Origin: Gymnorhina tibicen
Lineage: Eukaryota; Chordata; Aves; Passeriformes; Artamidae
Assembly (NCBI GenBank): GCA_013399875.1
Contig: VXAZ01001722.1
Coordinates: 310,001-374,000, forward strand
Length of the DNA: 64,000 nucleotides
Reading direction: 5' to 3'
How positions within the stretch are numbered: position 1 is the stretch's first letter; the number at the start of each line of letters is the position of its first letter. Positions 13,795 through 27,312 of the stretch are shown here, one piece after another. Below the pieces are notes generated by a model. The model was not told the DNA's origin, searched no databases, and saw only the letters and a list, made by a program, of their open reading frames with translations. The translations under genes and the position numbers were made by a program.

Positions 13795-14583
13795 ATAAAA
13801 TTTAGCAAGAGCAAGTGCTGGATTCTCCACCTGGGATTGGAAAATCCTGGTTATACACAGAAACTGGGGAATGAGTGGCCAGAGAATAGCCTCACAGAAA
13901 GGGACTTGGAGGTTCTGGTCAATAGCAAGTTGAACATGAGTCAGCAGTGCCCTGGCAGCCAGGAGACCCAAGCATGTCCTGGGGGCATCAGGCACAGCAT
14001 CGCCAGCCGGGCAAGGGAGGGGATTGTCCCGCTCTGCTCTGCAGTGGGGCAGCCTCACCTCGAATGCTGGGGGCAGTTTTAGAAGCCTCAAAGGATGTAA
14101 AGCTCTTAGAGAACATCCAAAGCAGGTCTAGAAGATGCTGAAGGGTCTGGAGGGGAAGCCTTTTGAGGACTGGCTGAGGTCACTTAGTTTGTTGGGCCTG
14201 GAGAAGAGAAGACTGAGGGGAGACTTCATTGAAGTTACTACAACTTCCCCAGAAGGGTAAGTGGAGGGGCAGGTGCTGACCTCTGCTCTCTGTTGACCAG
14301 TGATAGGACAGGAAGAAATGGAATAAAGCTGCATGTGAGGGAATTCAGGTTGGACATTAGTAAAAGGTTCTTCACTGAGAGAGTGGTCAATCACTGGAAC
14401 AGTCTCCCCTGGGAAGTGGTTGTGGCACCAAGCCTGTCAGAGTTCAAGGAGTGTCTGGACAATACTCTTGGCCATATGGTTTAGTTTTAGGTAGTCCTGC
14501 AAGGACCAGAGCGTTGGACTCAGTGATCCTTATGGGTCCTTTCCAATTTTATATATTCTATGATGCTATGATTCTGTGATTCC
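13795..14583 (+). mobile_element. CR1 LINE 3' fragment, about 0.8 kb
   Basis: The block runs from the 'aagtgctggattctccacctggg' region, through the 'ttgaacatgagtcagcagtg' and 'cctggagaagagaagactgagggg' regions, to a typical CR1 3' terminus ending ATTCTATGATGCTATGATTC. It comprises the end of ORF2 and the 3' untranslated region, with frames broken. The 102-codon minus-strand frame and the 63-88-codon frames here are shadows of this element. It is antisense to TAFA5. Confidence 0.95.
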
Positions 14584-17500
14584 ATTTCGACAGATTTTTT
14601 TTTTCCTTTACATTGCTACTACCAACTTCATGATTTTTCTCCATAAAATGAAAAGCCAGTATCTGTGATGAATTATGCTATTACACTGGGAGAGCTATTT
14701 GGAGAATAAATACATGTAGTACATGCTTAAAAACCATACAGAAAACATAAATAACAAGATGTATACTATCTTTGTGTAATCTATTGGTTTTATTAAATTC
14801 TGCTTAAACACTGAGAAAGAAGAAGCTAAACTAGCCAAAGAGGATTAACACCATAAGAAAGAACAAGAAGGATTAATTTAAAAATGCTCAGAAAAAAATG
14901 ATATTGTTTCAGAAGATATTACTCTAGAGTTTGACAAGTTGGTAGCCTGAATCACTGAAAAATAAGTAATTGCCTCCTTGGCTTCGAGTACTAGATCTGT
15001 TTAATTGACTATCCTCTGTCCTTTGTCATTTCAAAAATTCTGCAGGCACAATTAAATAGTTTCTAGCAGACAGCCAAGCTTATCTATTCCTTGGAAGATA
15101 TCAGGTAGCTTTATGTGTTTTTACATCTTATGCAGACAAAAAAATGGCTATTTGTTTGGTAAGACAGCTGTGCAGCAAATAATAGGTACTTTCCATCAGT
15201 GAATAGAGAGCCTCATAGTTAAAGAAAATTCTGTTGTACATCGATCAGTTCAAGTGGGATCAGCTTCCCCTTTTCCTTCCTTCATTACTGTCTCCCATGT
15301 GCTGAGGTACTTCTACCTAAAATGTTCTTAGAAAGAATCACTGAACCATGTGGCTTGCATGAAGTGCACACACTACAGCAGTGAGCTGACAGTTTGGTGA
15401 AGTTATAAAGATAAGCTATGCAAGAGCATCAGTGCTGGCTTATACATGCTGGGTTCTTATAACATTTGTGCCTAATACTGATTTAATGCACAATATTTAT
15501 GATTCTGATATAGTATAGTGATAGATGCATAATTAAGCTCAGATCAGCAGCTACAAATATTTTTGACACAAAATGTCCCCTTAATTGAGATTGGCCTCAT
15601 TAACATTGATATGATTTTCTTATCAAGAGTAGTTTATATGTATCAAGTTTATCATGGTATTTATTTTCTCTATTTCACTGTTTGTCCCAGTTGATCTATT
15701 TCTGCTAACTAGATATGATAAAAAAAGTCCTTGGTCCTATGCAGAGCTTTTATCAATACTCACAAAACGTTTTACAAAGAAGGTTTAGCATTGTGATCTC
15801 CATTGCTTTCAACAGAGAAACTTACATCCAGATAAGTCAAGTGCCTTTTAAAGTATGCTCTACACACAAACCAGAGAGCTAAGCTAACAGGACTCAAGTC
15901 TCAGTCCTGTGCTATATTAAGACAGCTATGTTCTCTCCCCTGGAGATGGAAAAAGCCAAAATCAGGTGGCTAATTACAAGTAACCACAGACAACCAATAA
16001 TCCTTGAATAATCCAGTTTCAAGCCCCCTGAATTATTAGATTCATAGATTCCTTGTAAGCCTCTGAAGTAATTAAAGCCTGACTGAGAAGCTAAGCGATC
16101 CTCAGCTGAAATCCTATTAATAGATTAGCTTGAGAACATAATGTATGATGACTATTAATGTACTATTTTGCTGTTTGAGCAGCAAATGTCATTCAGCAAA
16201 ACCTTACCCAAATTGTACAGGTAATAGATTCACATCATCTTTACAAAGCTAAAGCTAACGTTAAAAGAAAGCACCAAAAAAAGTGATTTAATCTCTTAGC
16301 ATACTAATGACAACATGAGACGCAGTAATTGACAGAACACAGCCAGATACTTCAAGGCTCCAAGGGATGAACATCTGTGAGTCCTTCCATAAATTAGGAA
16401 ATCTAGCACTGTCTGATGAGGGCAGTCTAGTAACAAGAGTATGAACTTGTTACTTTTCCACCATTTTTAAACAAAGACTCCCCATAATTTGGAAAGAAAT
16501 CTTAAGATTTAAGGTCTTCTAGAATTATTACACTACTATTAATTTTGTATGTTTTAAGACAAAATACCCTTGGAAATGTACTATAGTGTCTAGAGTAAGT
16601 TAAATGTCCTTGAAATTACCTGGAATCTGTCCATTGACCATTCAGGGAGCAGAGACCATTTATTAGACTCATATTTAAACTGTATTTGTTGAGCAACAAA
16701 ATATTTATATCATAACCATTGGACTCTATTGTAAAGGAATGTTCACTAACTCATCCCTGTGTCTGAGCTCATTAAAAGCCTCATCACTTAATCAGAAAAT
16801 AAGAGATTGTTTATTCTTATTCAAATTGGACTCCACCTAAGAATTTATTTTTAATAGCCACAGTTACAGGGTTTCTGTCAGTCACTAAGACTAGAGCCTC
16901 GTTCCGAGCCATTAAGTACAATTAAGCTTAAGTGTGAATTTGATGCAATTTGGCAATAATAATATCCATCTTTGCATGCCTTTTCTTGGCCTTTTTTTTC
17001 TACTTTCTGCATCCATTTTATGTAGATTTTTACTGCACATTTTTAAAGAAAGTACAATTCTTGGCATGTCTGTTCAAAAGAACCCCATCATTTTTAGCAA
17101 GACTATGAGGCTAGAGCAACTTTGGACCATAGCATAAACAGACCAGTGCTTGGGTTTGTCATAGCCCTTCCTCTTGAGGAATCTTTTTTGCTGAACATCT
17201 GTTACAGAGCTTTCACAATACAGAACCCAGGACCTGAGACATGAATGAGTAGCAGCATCCGCTTACATTACTAACAGCAGCATCCACAACAAATGCCTTA
17301 GGGAAGATGGAAATGTGTATTGCTCTCCTAAGCTTATCTTCCTGCCTGCCCAGATCCACAACTTTGCACTCTGTGGAGACACATCTTCTATATTCCTTCC
17401 TCCTCTCTCTCCAAGAGAGTCTGATGCCAAATGGGGCCAACACGGTCCATCTGCCCAAGAAGGAGCAAAGGAAAATAAAAAAGCTAAGCTTCACAAAATT

Positions 17501-20500
17501 GTAGCAGAAAACCATCACAGCTGTGGATTCTGTTTTGAGCACTTGTTCCATATCTGTGTTATGATGCCTCTTCAATGAAAGAAACCAGTTATGCACTATC
17601 ACATATTGGCCTCATGTCTGACACACTTCTCTGTTCTAGTCACAAATTCAATATCCTCTCATGCCTTCTCTTTGCTATTCTAAACATCACCAAACCTTTT
17701 GTTCCTTCCACATTTGGAGGTCTTGATGGTATTCCCTAACTCTTGGTATCATTAAGACTAGTCAGGTTTACTTTCATGTTAAGGAACTTTCTTTAAGGAA
17801 CCTGAGTCATTTTCTAGGGAGCAAAAGATGAGGGGGAATCTCATTTCTAAACATATAATGCAAACATTATGTAGTTCAAATTTAAAAATTAAAAAAACCA
17901 TTTCAATTAGCATAAATGTTCAAAGAATTCTTCATGCCTAGTAAGAAACTATCACTTCTGGTCTAATAGCTATGGCTCTGAAAATATGCAGGTGATGAAA
18001 TATTTCTAAATTTCCATTAGAAGCTTAGATCACAATGGCAGTTTAATGAAAGACTAGAATTAACCTCACTGAAATGCAAAATTATACTAGAAGACTCTTT
18101 ATATTACACTAACAATGAGGTGAGATTATATAAGCTTTTGAGACAGCATACTGTTGGGTCCAATTTTTCAGCTGTGCCTTGCAAAGATGAGAAAAAAACC
18201 CTATTATATCTCTGGTGCACTGCTAAGAAGCGCAGCATACATATAGTTAAAGTGAATAGGAACAATAGGTCAGCATGATGGAACTTGTCAGGAAAGAAAA
18301 GCTAGGAAACGTGGAGGTCTACAAAACTAAAATATATATATCATCCCTGCAATGATCTTTGGACTCATGCATTATATTTAAAAAAAAAAAAACATATAAA
18401 AGAGAGGCAAAATAACAGAGAGCAACGTAAAAGTGATAGAATTTGCAACCACAGTAATTTGATTCAAACCCTGGAAAGCTTCAAAAGGTTCCAAGAACTA
18501 AACTTCATAAAACTTCTGCAGAAATTCAAAAATAATCTGACATCTGTTCTTTCTTCTGACACTGTTATACTTTCAGATGTGCATCCCATATATTCAGTTA
18601 ACACCAAGAGTGAGAGAAAATTTAAGCCAACTGACCTCTATAACCTCAAAAGATGTCTCGCTATATCATCCTTTTATCTCCCAATAATCCCATAAAGCAT
18701 CTCTCTTATTTGCAACATAAGAAGAAAGTTACTAGACTGGCGATTCATCTAGTCTAGCACCATGCTGCTGACAATGGCCAGGTTCACCTTCTGTAAGAGG
18801 AAATTCTGCTCCTAACACATACAGAATACACTGTCTGTGTGGAGGCCCCTCCATAGCTATCATAAGCTATGGATAGACTTACCTTGTAAATTGTGAGGAT
18901 TTAGAAGAGTAATTTTATTTTTATTAGAATTAACAATGTTTACATTTTCCATATAAAGAACAAACATGGTTTCAGTTTAATCCAGTTTTCTATATCCTTG
19001 ATTCCTTGTTGCACTAAGTTGAATGGTTCATCATGTGCTATCTAAAAAAAGGATCATTTTATCCATTTTAGTGGGTTTTTTCATTGTTGTTAAAAATTAA
19101 TTCATTGTAAAATTATTAGCAAGGAAAGAGAAAGACAGAATATATCCTCTATGTAAAAAAAAATCTTATCTTTATACTAGAGCTGTGCTTTCCAGCATCT
19201 AAACTGTTCATGGAATGGTCAGTCCATCTTTGGTCAATATGCTGCCCCTCTTTTCTTTGTAATAATGATCAGCCCAGATCCGCAAAAGTATGCATGCAAC
19301 TATTGTTCTGTTTGGATAATAAATTCTCATTTATCTAATATGCAATAGGAACCAAAATATTCAAAGATTTCATTCTTTGAATTTTAGAAGCTCAAGAAAA
19401 AATAATAATTAATTTGTAATTCCTCCCACTGAAAGTAATTTGAGACACATATCTGAGTTACAAAGTGTAAAACCAAAGAAATAAAAATATCTCAACTACT
19501 AATAACAATGAACAGCCTGCAGCAATTAATGATTTTTTTAATGACAAACAGAGGGAGTTTGACTATAATTTTAATCCCTCTGTCATACTTTTCTTTCATA
19601 TTTAATAGATTAGGACCATTTGCTATTTTTTAGTTACAGCTCTAAAGATGTATTAGGATATGACAAGATCCAAGAAGCCATACTTTTAAATAAAACTTAT
19701 TCATCTTGTAAATATTCCTTTAGAATTTCTGACTTTTATCATCAGTTTAATGAAGTCTAATGGATCTGTTATTATCCTTTCCCTTCAATGGGGTGATAAG
19801 AATAAAATATAATTAAGTGTGTTTGAAATAAAGGAACAAAAGCTGACAACATGGGAGAAAAAGAAATAGATACAGCAATACTGCATGAATGAGAGGTCAA
19901 GCAGACTGCAAATAGCTTTTCTGCAGGCACTCTAAAACATAGTCATTCTATGATTCCAAAGCTAATTCATAAGATTTCTGCAGCCTTCTAAACTGGTTAT
20001 ATACCCAATTGAGTTATGAACAAAACAAAACAAATCTTAGTGAACCAGGTAAATTCATTTTTGAAAGAAAATCAAGTCATATTTTACTGAGAGTAAGTTG
20101 GCTGTATGAAGCAATAATTGTAAAGATGATGTTCATTTTTTTCACATTGTGACTGTGTTATATTTAAGGTGATTGTACATGCAAAATGATGTCTGATTAG
20201 TTTCCAGTAAGAAGAGAAAAATTTATGTTAAATATCTACTTTCAAGTGGTTGTCTGTATTTTGTTACTTTTTTATAACTTTGCTATATTAATTACGCATT
20301 GGGTAGAGGAAAAAGTCCTAATTTGAAGAAAAATTATGAACAAGATAAGGACGCATATGCAAAACATTAATTTAAAAAAAAATAAAATATTTGTAGAGTC
20401 AATATTTTTCTTGGAAGTTATCCTACACTCCAAAGTTTCTACATTGTACATTTCAAAGCGTTATATGAAAATGTTTTCCTTTTTGCCTAAAAAACATGAA

Positions 20501-22281
20501 AAATTCCATTTGGATTTGTATGACAAATGGAAAAAAAAAAATTCTTGGAATGCTACCACAAATAGATAAACAAAATCTTTGATTTTATTTTTCCCATTTC
20601 TGAATAACGAAAAAGCATTTAAGTTACTTAATAGATAGCATGATCTTTTCCTTTCTTATCTAACACTAGAAAACACACCATCTATCTTGTGTTAAACATT
20701 CCTCATTAATGAAAGAAATAATTGGTTTTATCACAAAGCCATGACTCCCCATCAAAGTAGCAGAGCTTACAAAAAACCCATGAAAATTCATATTATGCTC
20801 TCTTTGTTTCTCAATTTAAGTATGATATTTAATGATTTTATAACCTAACATCCTACAATAAAATTACTTAGTATTGTTTCAGCACAGTCTTAAATGAGTA
20901 TGGATTTATAAAACAGAGGCAGGGAAAAAAACACAAGGTTTGCATATGAAGCAACAAGGAGGACAAGATTAAGTCATTTTACTTTGAAAGATAATAATGA
21001 ACCTGATCAGGAGCTGCATAGGAAAGTTATTGGTTTTCTCCTTGGACACTTTTAGCTGCACTACTTGTTAAAGAGAAAACAATATCTGGAGGTAGATCAG
21101 AAAGTAGATTAATCTTTGCTGTTATGTTATTTCAGCTCATCAATGAGATCAATGAAATGCACAAGAGAGAAATTTATTTAGTCTTTTGCATTCCAAAAAA
21201 GAACAAGCTACCCAGTTCCCCACACTGTTTTCTACCTATACCACCCCTTGAAATTCTTTCTAGATTTTTGTAATGCATGCTGCTCCTTTAGTTATTAACT
21301 CCTTTGGTTTATCATTTCCACCACACAGGATCCACACTTTTCCTTGAAGCCTAAGGGAATTCTGCCAAGAGAGAACAACTGAAAGTGCTGAGCAAAATGA
21401 GCAGTGAACTGAAACTCTGCATACAACTATGTTGCCTCATTTTTTTCTGCAAAGTATGAATTTGAAATAAGATGATGCCATTTAGATTTCTACTTCATGC
21501 TTCGTAAGTAGATTTTGTCAGAAAGGGAATATCAGTATGTAATTAATGCATTTTTCAGGAAAACATTGCTAAAATTTTTTTATTCATTTTCCCTTCTAAT
21601 ACTTGGATAACTAAATTTAATCCAATTTTTTTCCATTGTCATATATACCTAAGCTCAATATAGTACCAAAATAATTTTTCAGTGCCTTTTGTCTATTTCC
21701 CCCTTTGATGGAATAGTGGCATAAAGGAGAGCATCAAGGTGGACAGTGATTTCTTCATGACTTCTTGGTTTGCATGAGTTTAATACATGGCACCACAGCA
21801 AGAGTCTTGGGCTGTCCTATGCAAGGATAATCAAACCTTTGGTAAAGAATAAAAAGTTAGGCAACTCCTCCTTCCCTCCCTTTCACACAACAGTGGAGCC
21901 ACATGGTTGTTCAAGCTTGTCATGCACAATCCTGTTGTTACAGGAAGAACTATTCCATAAGAAGATTAGATATTAGCTTAAGCTGCCTTGATACAACTGA
22001 ATAAGCATGAGCCTGCAGATATACAAATGCTAAATCTACTGGTATTATAATTTCTTAAGTATTCAGAAACCTCCGAGCTTTTCTAGATGGTAAAGCATCC
22101 TACTACACATAAGTCTATTTCACACATACCAAATCTCTTTATTTTGAACAGAAGCAGCATTGTTCAAGTTAAGTTATAGTGTAATAAAAAGATTAGGGCA
22201 TTAAGCAACACAATTATTAAAAGTGTAAAGCCCTCAAAATGAAGAAAAGAAATGAATACCAAATCCTCTGTCAAACAAAAA

Positions 22282-22325
22282 AATGCAAGGAAATTCAAAT
22301 TAAAATGCAAAGAAATTCAAATTAA
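22282..22325 (+). repeat. 22-bp tandem duplication
   Basis: AATGCAAGGAAATTCAAATT at 22282 is repeated 22 bases later with one change (AATGCAAAGAAATTCAAATT). There are two copies only. Confidence 0.9.
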
Positions 22326-25238
22326 ATCTAGCTCAAAATAATTTACCTTTTGGCATCATAGCTCAGTAATTTAGGTACCAGTTCAGAAAGTAAATAAAAC
22401 TTCAGGTTGAATAAAATTACCATCTCTTTTGATCCAGTGTGGATTTTCAAATTTAAGCAATCTGTAGTCATGTATTTAGGGCACATTGTTAAAGTGTTGT
22501 TCATTACAGCAAAGTAGAGACAGGAACTTTTAAGATTGCAACTTGCTCCTGGAAATCTGAATGCATTTCATTTTATTTTTCAGTTGTTCTCAATGGCCTG
22601 TGGGAGAGCTGGCTCATTGAAAATAATACAAGTGGGCTGTATGTAACATTTTCTTTCACTGGCAAAGGAAAAATTCACAGGGAAAATTCCTCCACTACCC
22701 CCCTTTATCAGAGTTTAACTAATAGATGGTTAGGTCCTATGCTGGACCTTGATGCAGAACTCTCTCACATAATTTTCATCATTTGAATCAATTCCATCTC
22801 TTTTGAGATCAATTTTATCCATTGCTATTATAAAGGAAAATATTACATCCAGAGTCAAAAAAAGTCAGTGATCCTTCCTGAGGAGATGTTTTCCTTACTA
22901 TAATAAAAAGGTGACTATAGCTGTGTTTCTAGCAGTGTGTACCAGTACTTTCATACTGAAGTACAAAGCCTGAAGACTAAGAACTTGAAGTGGTTCAGTT
23001 TTTCATAAGAACAGGTTTTGCAAATACTACCAGAACCTGCAGAAGCAAAGTTGGGGGTGAGAATTTGGATTGCTTCCAAAAACTTACAAAAATTTAGCTA
23101 TTTATAGTCTCTTCCAATCAAAGGGACTTTATAGCTGCCCTGATTAGCTTTAGAATATTGTGCCAAAAACCCCCAAATGAGTAAATTTTCTTAAATTTAA
23201 ACACCAATGTCTTAAGTTTCTATCACTTTCTAACCTTCAACAATATTAAAAATCACATTAAATGTTGATAAACCGTAAAATATTCAGGCTACAAGATATG
23301 TGCAAGAAGCTCTGGCATCCTGTTTAAGCTCTTTTGAAAGAGTATAACTTGTTGGCAGGTATATGTCTCAAGAATACGTGTACCTCTGTCTCTAGTAAAG
23401 AAAGAACTAAAGAAAGAGCTACCTTTGTCTCAGTGGTAGAAGTATCAGGCCTTAAGAAACTGAACAAAACCAACTGGTGAATATTCATGGGAAACAAGAA
23501 TAGATCATTTTCTCCTAGTTGCACTATTATGCAAATGTTTGGACATACGTGTTCAAATCATGTTTTAACTCAAAACAACCTCTTTTTAATATTTAGCCTG
23601 TGTTGTCACAGAAACGGGGGAATATCAGTGTGCTGTTCACATAGTATAGAAGTCAGTTCTAAAGGCAGTAACTTTTCATATGTATTTGGATTTTCTGACT
23701 TCCCTGCTATCTGTGGACACAGATGCTCAGGGTAAATAAATCACACCAACAGACTCCAGACCGCAGTATATGGTCAGGTTTGAATGTTCTCCAGCTACTG
23801 TCAGAGACAGAATACTAGACTAGTTGGAACCTTGGTCTCTCTCAGGGGAATTTCTTATACTGTTACCCCTGAGTTCAATTTTGAAGAGTTATCTTCAAAT
23901 GAGAACATTATCTTCTAGGTTTGACTACTCTGTAGCATTCTATACCACTCAAGTATTTTCAACACCTTCAAAGCATTAGAATGAATTGATTGATGATGTT
24001 TCAGACATCTGAGACAAACCTGGGGAATTCGGAGATAACTATAGTAGGATTTTTCTGGTCCTTCACTTTTTAAAATTTTTATTTTTAATGAGTTCTTTTC
24101 TGGAAGACTTCTATGTGGAACTTTCACTGAACTAATTCTGTGTCAGTAAGTCAGGGAGCACGCTTGTTATCCAAGATTTGCTATCCCCAGCCCTTCTAAT
24201 CCAGAGCATCAACAAACACGTATAGCATTCAATTTGTCACCTCTGCCTTAGACATAAGACTGAACACCTGGAATGAAAGAATCAAATATCTCTATAGTAA
24301 GATATACTACTTCTTCCTCATCTTCTGATGCTAGCCTTGTGGTTTTACTGCATCTCTTTATGTCATAGTTCTGTGATGTGGGAAAGTTGTGTATACTGTT
24401 GACAGTACTAGTTGCTGGGAAACACACTGCAACAATTATCCACTCACAGTTCAGTTTTCAAAAATGGAGTTTGAGAAGAAAATTCTTGAGATTCACTCTG
24501 CTACTGCACACTACTCTTTTCCCTCTTGCTTACACATCTGTCATATCATACTTTAAAACAACCTTGGTTTTTGTAAATCAGGTGGGGTCTACTTGAAATC
24601 AGTTTTACTCATTTGTAAAGAACAAGCTTGCAGTGGCTTTATTGGTTTACATTTCAACTCCCTTGAGACACTATAAAGAGCAGAATTATTCAGCGCTTAA
24701 TGTTATAGAATATGTGTTGTATCTTTCATGTGAGTATTTTATGTCAAATCCTTTACAGAGAAAGCTAACATAAGACTAACACAAGTAAGTGAACAGAATT
24801 GATGAAAGAAACTGAGAAATTAAGGCAAGGGAGAAAAACTAGCGTGAAAGAAGCTATTCCAGTGTGCAAGTGTGAAACAATTTTAGAATATACTCTGTTC
24901 CTTTCAGACTGCTGAATGCTTTCCTTGATCACGGCAACAATAAGAGCCACTGGGTTTTGCTAATAATTAAAGATAACATGGGGCAAGATTTCTTGCTTAA
25001 GAGTACCACAAGGTCAAACTTTTCTGAAATGGTCTTGCTGAATTTAATATAGATTCATATTAATGCAGAATTCTAGGAGGGTTACATGGAATTATGAAAT
25101 AATTTGAACACTTTTTTGGCATAATTTCTGAAGGCTTTAGTTTGTTCTATCTCTATTAACATTTCTGGGCACCTCAACAAAATGTGGTGTTTGATTTCAA
25201 ACACATACTAGAAATGCAAACTTTGTACTTCAGTGTAA

Positions 25239-25278
25239 TTTTTGTTTTGTTTTTTTATTTTGTTTTGGGTTTTTTTGT
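25239..25278 (+). repeat. T-rich (TTTTG)n simple repeat
   Basis: A T-rich tract with interspersed G (TTTTTGTTTTGTTTTTTTAT and on). Read on the minus strand it is A-rich, but no retrocopy lies beside it. Confidence 0.85.
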
Positions 25279-25776
25279 GGTATTGTTATTCTCCATAGCT
25301 CTTTTACAACTTTTTCATTTCTTTACCCACTGGCTTGAAAATGCACTAATGGTAAATGATCCTGTGACATGGTCAGAGATAACTCTAAGTAGAAAAGATG
25401 AGACTTGCACTTCAGGACATCAGCTGCAAAGGAAAGCATGTGAGTAGGAGACCCCTGAGAATTGCTTCATTTCATAGGTTTCTACAACACATTTTATTTC
25501 CAGCTTTTTCAAAGCATTTATCATTGCCAAATTTAACAAGGACTTGGGCAAAGATTTTCCATATAGTCCTTTACCAGTTCTATGAATCTCTGTGTAGGCT
25601 AAACCCATAAATTTCTTCAAATTACATTAAAAGAACATTTCTTCTTGATGTTATTTTTAGGGATTTCTAGGCAGGCAGAATTTGGCATTGTCTTATAGCT
25701 TACTCTTGATGCCTTAGGTTTTAATTTTTATATTTTTCAAATCCTGTACTGCTTAGTGTGTAACTCTGAAGTTTCT

Positions 25777-26132
25777 TGTAGCCTGTTAGCTGCTGTTCTC
25801 TCATGCTAGTTTAGACATAACAAAGCCTCTCCAAGCTTGCTCTCCAAGGACACACAGACTGTCCTAGGCCCAAAACGTGTAAGCCAAAATCACAGAAGGG
25901 GGGTAAGTTTGGGGAAATTAACTGAAGCTTTAACTGGAGAATTAACCCTGATATGCAAATGAACCAAACTTATAAAAGTGTGAAGAACTCATGACTTGGG
26001 GTCCATCTTGGGTGTTGCCTTTGGCCTGCCCAGGGTGGACCTTTGAAGGACCTTCAAATAAATACCTACCTTTATTCCCTTATTTCTGTCTAGTCTCTGT
26101 TTTTAGGTGGTCATCTCAGGGATTACTCTGCA
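25777..26132 (+). mobile_element. Solo LTR of an endogenous retrovirus
   Basis: The block has the layout of an LTR. There is an octamer-like ATGCAAAT at 25953-25960 and a TATA box TATAAAAG at 25971. Eighty-six bases further on is the polyadenylation signal AATAAA at 26057, followed by a T-rich tract. It starts with TGTA and I place the end at a CA at 26132, but no clear target-site duplication was found, so the ends are approximate. The sequence resembles an LTR family common in songbirds, which I cannot name with certainty. No internal retroviral genes lie next to it. It is antisense to TAFA5. Confidence 0.72.
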
Positions 26133-26179
26133 TCCTTCTCTAGCAAAATCTCACCTTCAAGTCTTACTCAACTGTTCTA

Positions 26180-27312
26180 AGCCACAATAATCCATGCTCA
26201 GTGAAAGAAGTAGATCTCTCTTCTAACCAAAAATCACTTACTGACTTGGTAGACAATGGGAGAGCAATGGATATTGTCTGCTTTAACTTCAGTGAAGATT
26301 TTAACAGTTTCTCCCTAAAGACCATCACAGAGAAGCTGTTGAAGTATGGGCTGGATGAGCAGATAGTAAGATGAACTGAACAAAAGCTGAATGTCCAGGC
26401 CCAGAGGGTCGCGATCAGTGGCACAAATCCTAGTTGGAAGACAATAGCTAGTATCCCAGGGGTCCAGTACCTTATAACATCTTCACTAATGATCTGGATG
26501 ATAAGGCAGAGTGTTCCTTTTGCAAATCTGCAGATGACACAACACTGGGAGAAGTGACTGATATGCCAAAGGGTTGTGCTGCCATCCAGATGGACCTCAA
26601 CAGCCTGGAGGAACCTCGTGAAGTTCAACAAGAAGTGCACCAGTATATGCTGTACACCAATCATCTGGAAACCAATCTTTTGGAAAACAGCTTGGCAGAA
26701 AAGGTAGGCAACAAGACTATAAGTCAACAATGCACCTTTGCAGCAGACAAGGCTAATGGTATCCTGAGCCACAGCAGATGATTGTGGACAGCAGGTTGAT
26801 GGAGTTGATCCTTCCCCTCTACTCAGCCCTGGTGAGGACACAGCTGGAGTACTGTGTCTAGTTCTGGGCTCCTCAGTATAAGGCATGGACATACTGTAGT
26901 CAGGTCAGTGAAGGCATGAAGATGGTAAAGGGACTGAAACTTCTCTCCTGTAAGGAAAGGCTGAGAGAGCTCGACCTGTTCAGGTTAGGGAAGTCTCAGG
27001 GGAATTTGATCAATACCTGAAGGGAGTGTGTAAAGACAGGGTGAAGATCCTCTCAGTTGTGCCCAGTGACAGGACCAGAGGCAATGGGGCACAAACATTG
27101 GAGGTTTCCTCTGAACACCAGGAAACAATTTTTTTACTCTAAGGGTGGCTGGGTACTGGCACAGGTGGAGTCTTCATCCTTAGAAATACTAAAAAAAAAT
27201 CTGGACATAATCATATGCAATCAGCTTTGGATGGACCTGCTTGAGTAGAGCTGTTGGGCCAGATGAACTCAGACATCCGTTCCAACATCAACTGCTCTGA
27301 AAATCTATGATT
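26180..27312 (+). mobile_element. CR1 LINE fragment with reverse transcriptase remnant, about 1.1 kb
   Basis: This is the longest CR1 copy in the window. Near 26240-26320 it translates to a line resembling the CR1 reverse transcriptase segment (LVDNGRAMDIVCFNFSEDF against the usual LVDEGRAVDIVYLDFSKAF). Near 26485-26550 a degraded form of the FADDT catalytic block is visible. The 3' part continues through the usual 'gaagttcaacaag' and 'caggaaacaatt' regions to a decayed terminus near 'gaaaatctatgatttgtg'. Stops and frameshifts make it inactive. The 242-codon minus-strand frame at 26164-26892 is its antisense shadow. It starts about 50 bp after an LTR. Confidence 0.93.

Larger units (their letters stand above)
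14584..25776. other. Long intronic stretch without recognisable repeats
   Basis: Eleven kilobases with no CR1 or LTR hit by eye. The 15480-16990 part has dense homeodomain-like (ATTAA/TAATTGA) and other AT-rich words and may hold conserved non-coding elements. The 17213-17602 stretch is unusually free of stops in three frames, but no protein was recognised. Confidence 0.5.

Noticed and set aside
18870..18900. Donor match ACAAG|GTAAGT on the minus strand inside intron 1
   Set aside because: The sequence above it is A/T-only low complexity without an acceptor or open frame in the TAFA5 phase.
26164..26892. 242-codon minus-strand open frame, the longest gap-free ORF in the window
   Set aside because: It is the antisense of the CR1 reverse transcriptase remnant at 26180-27312; its residues match no protein family and the sense strand explains the sequence.
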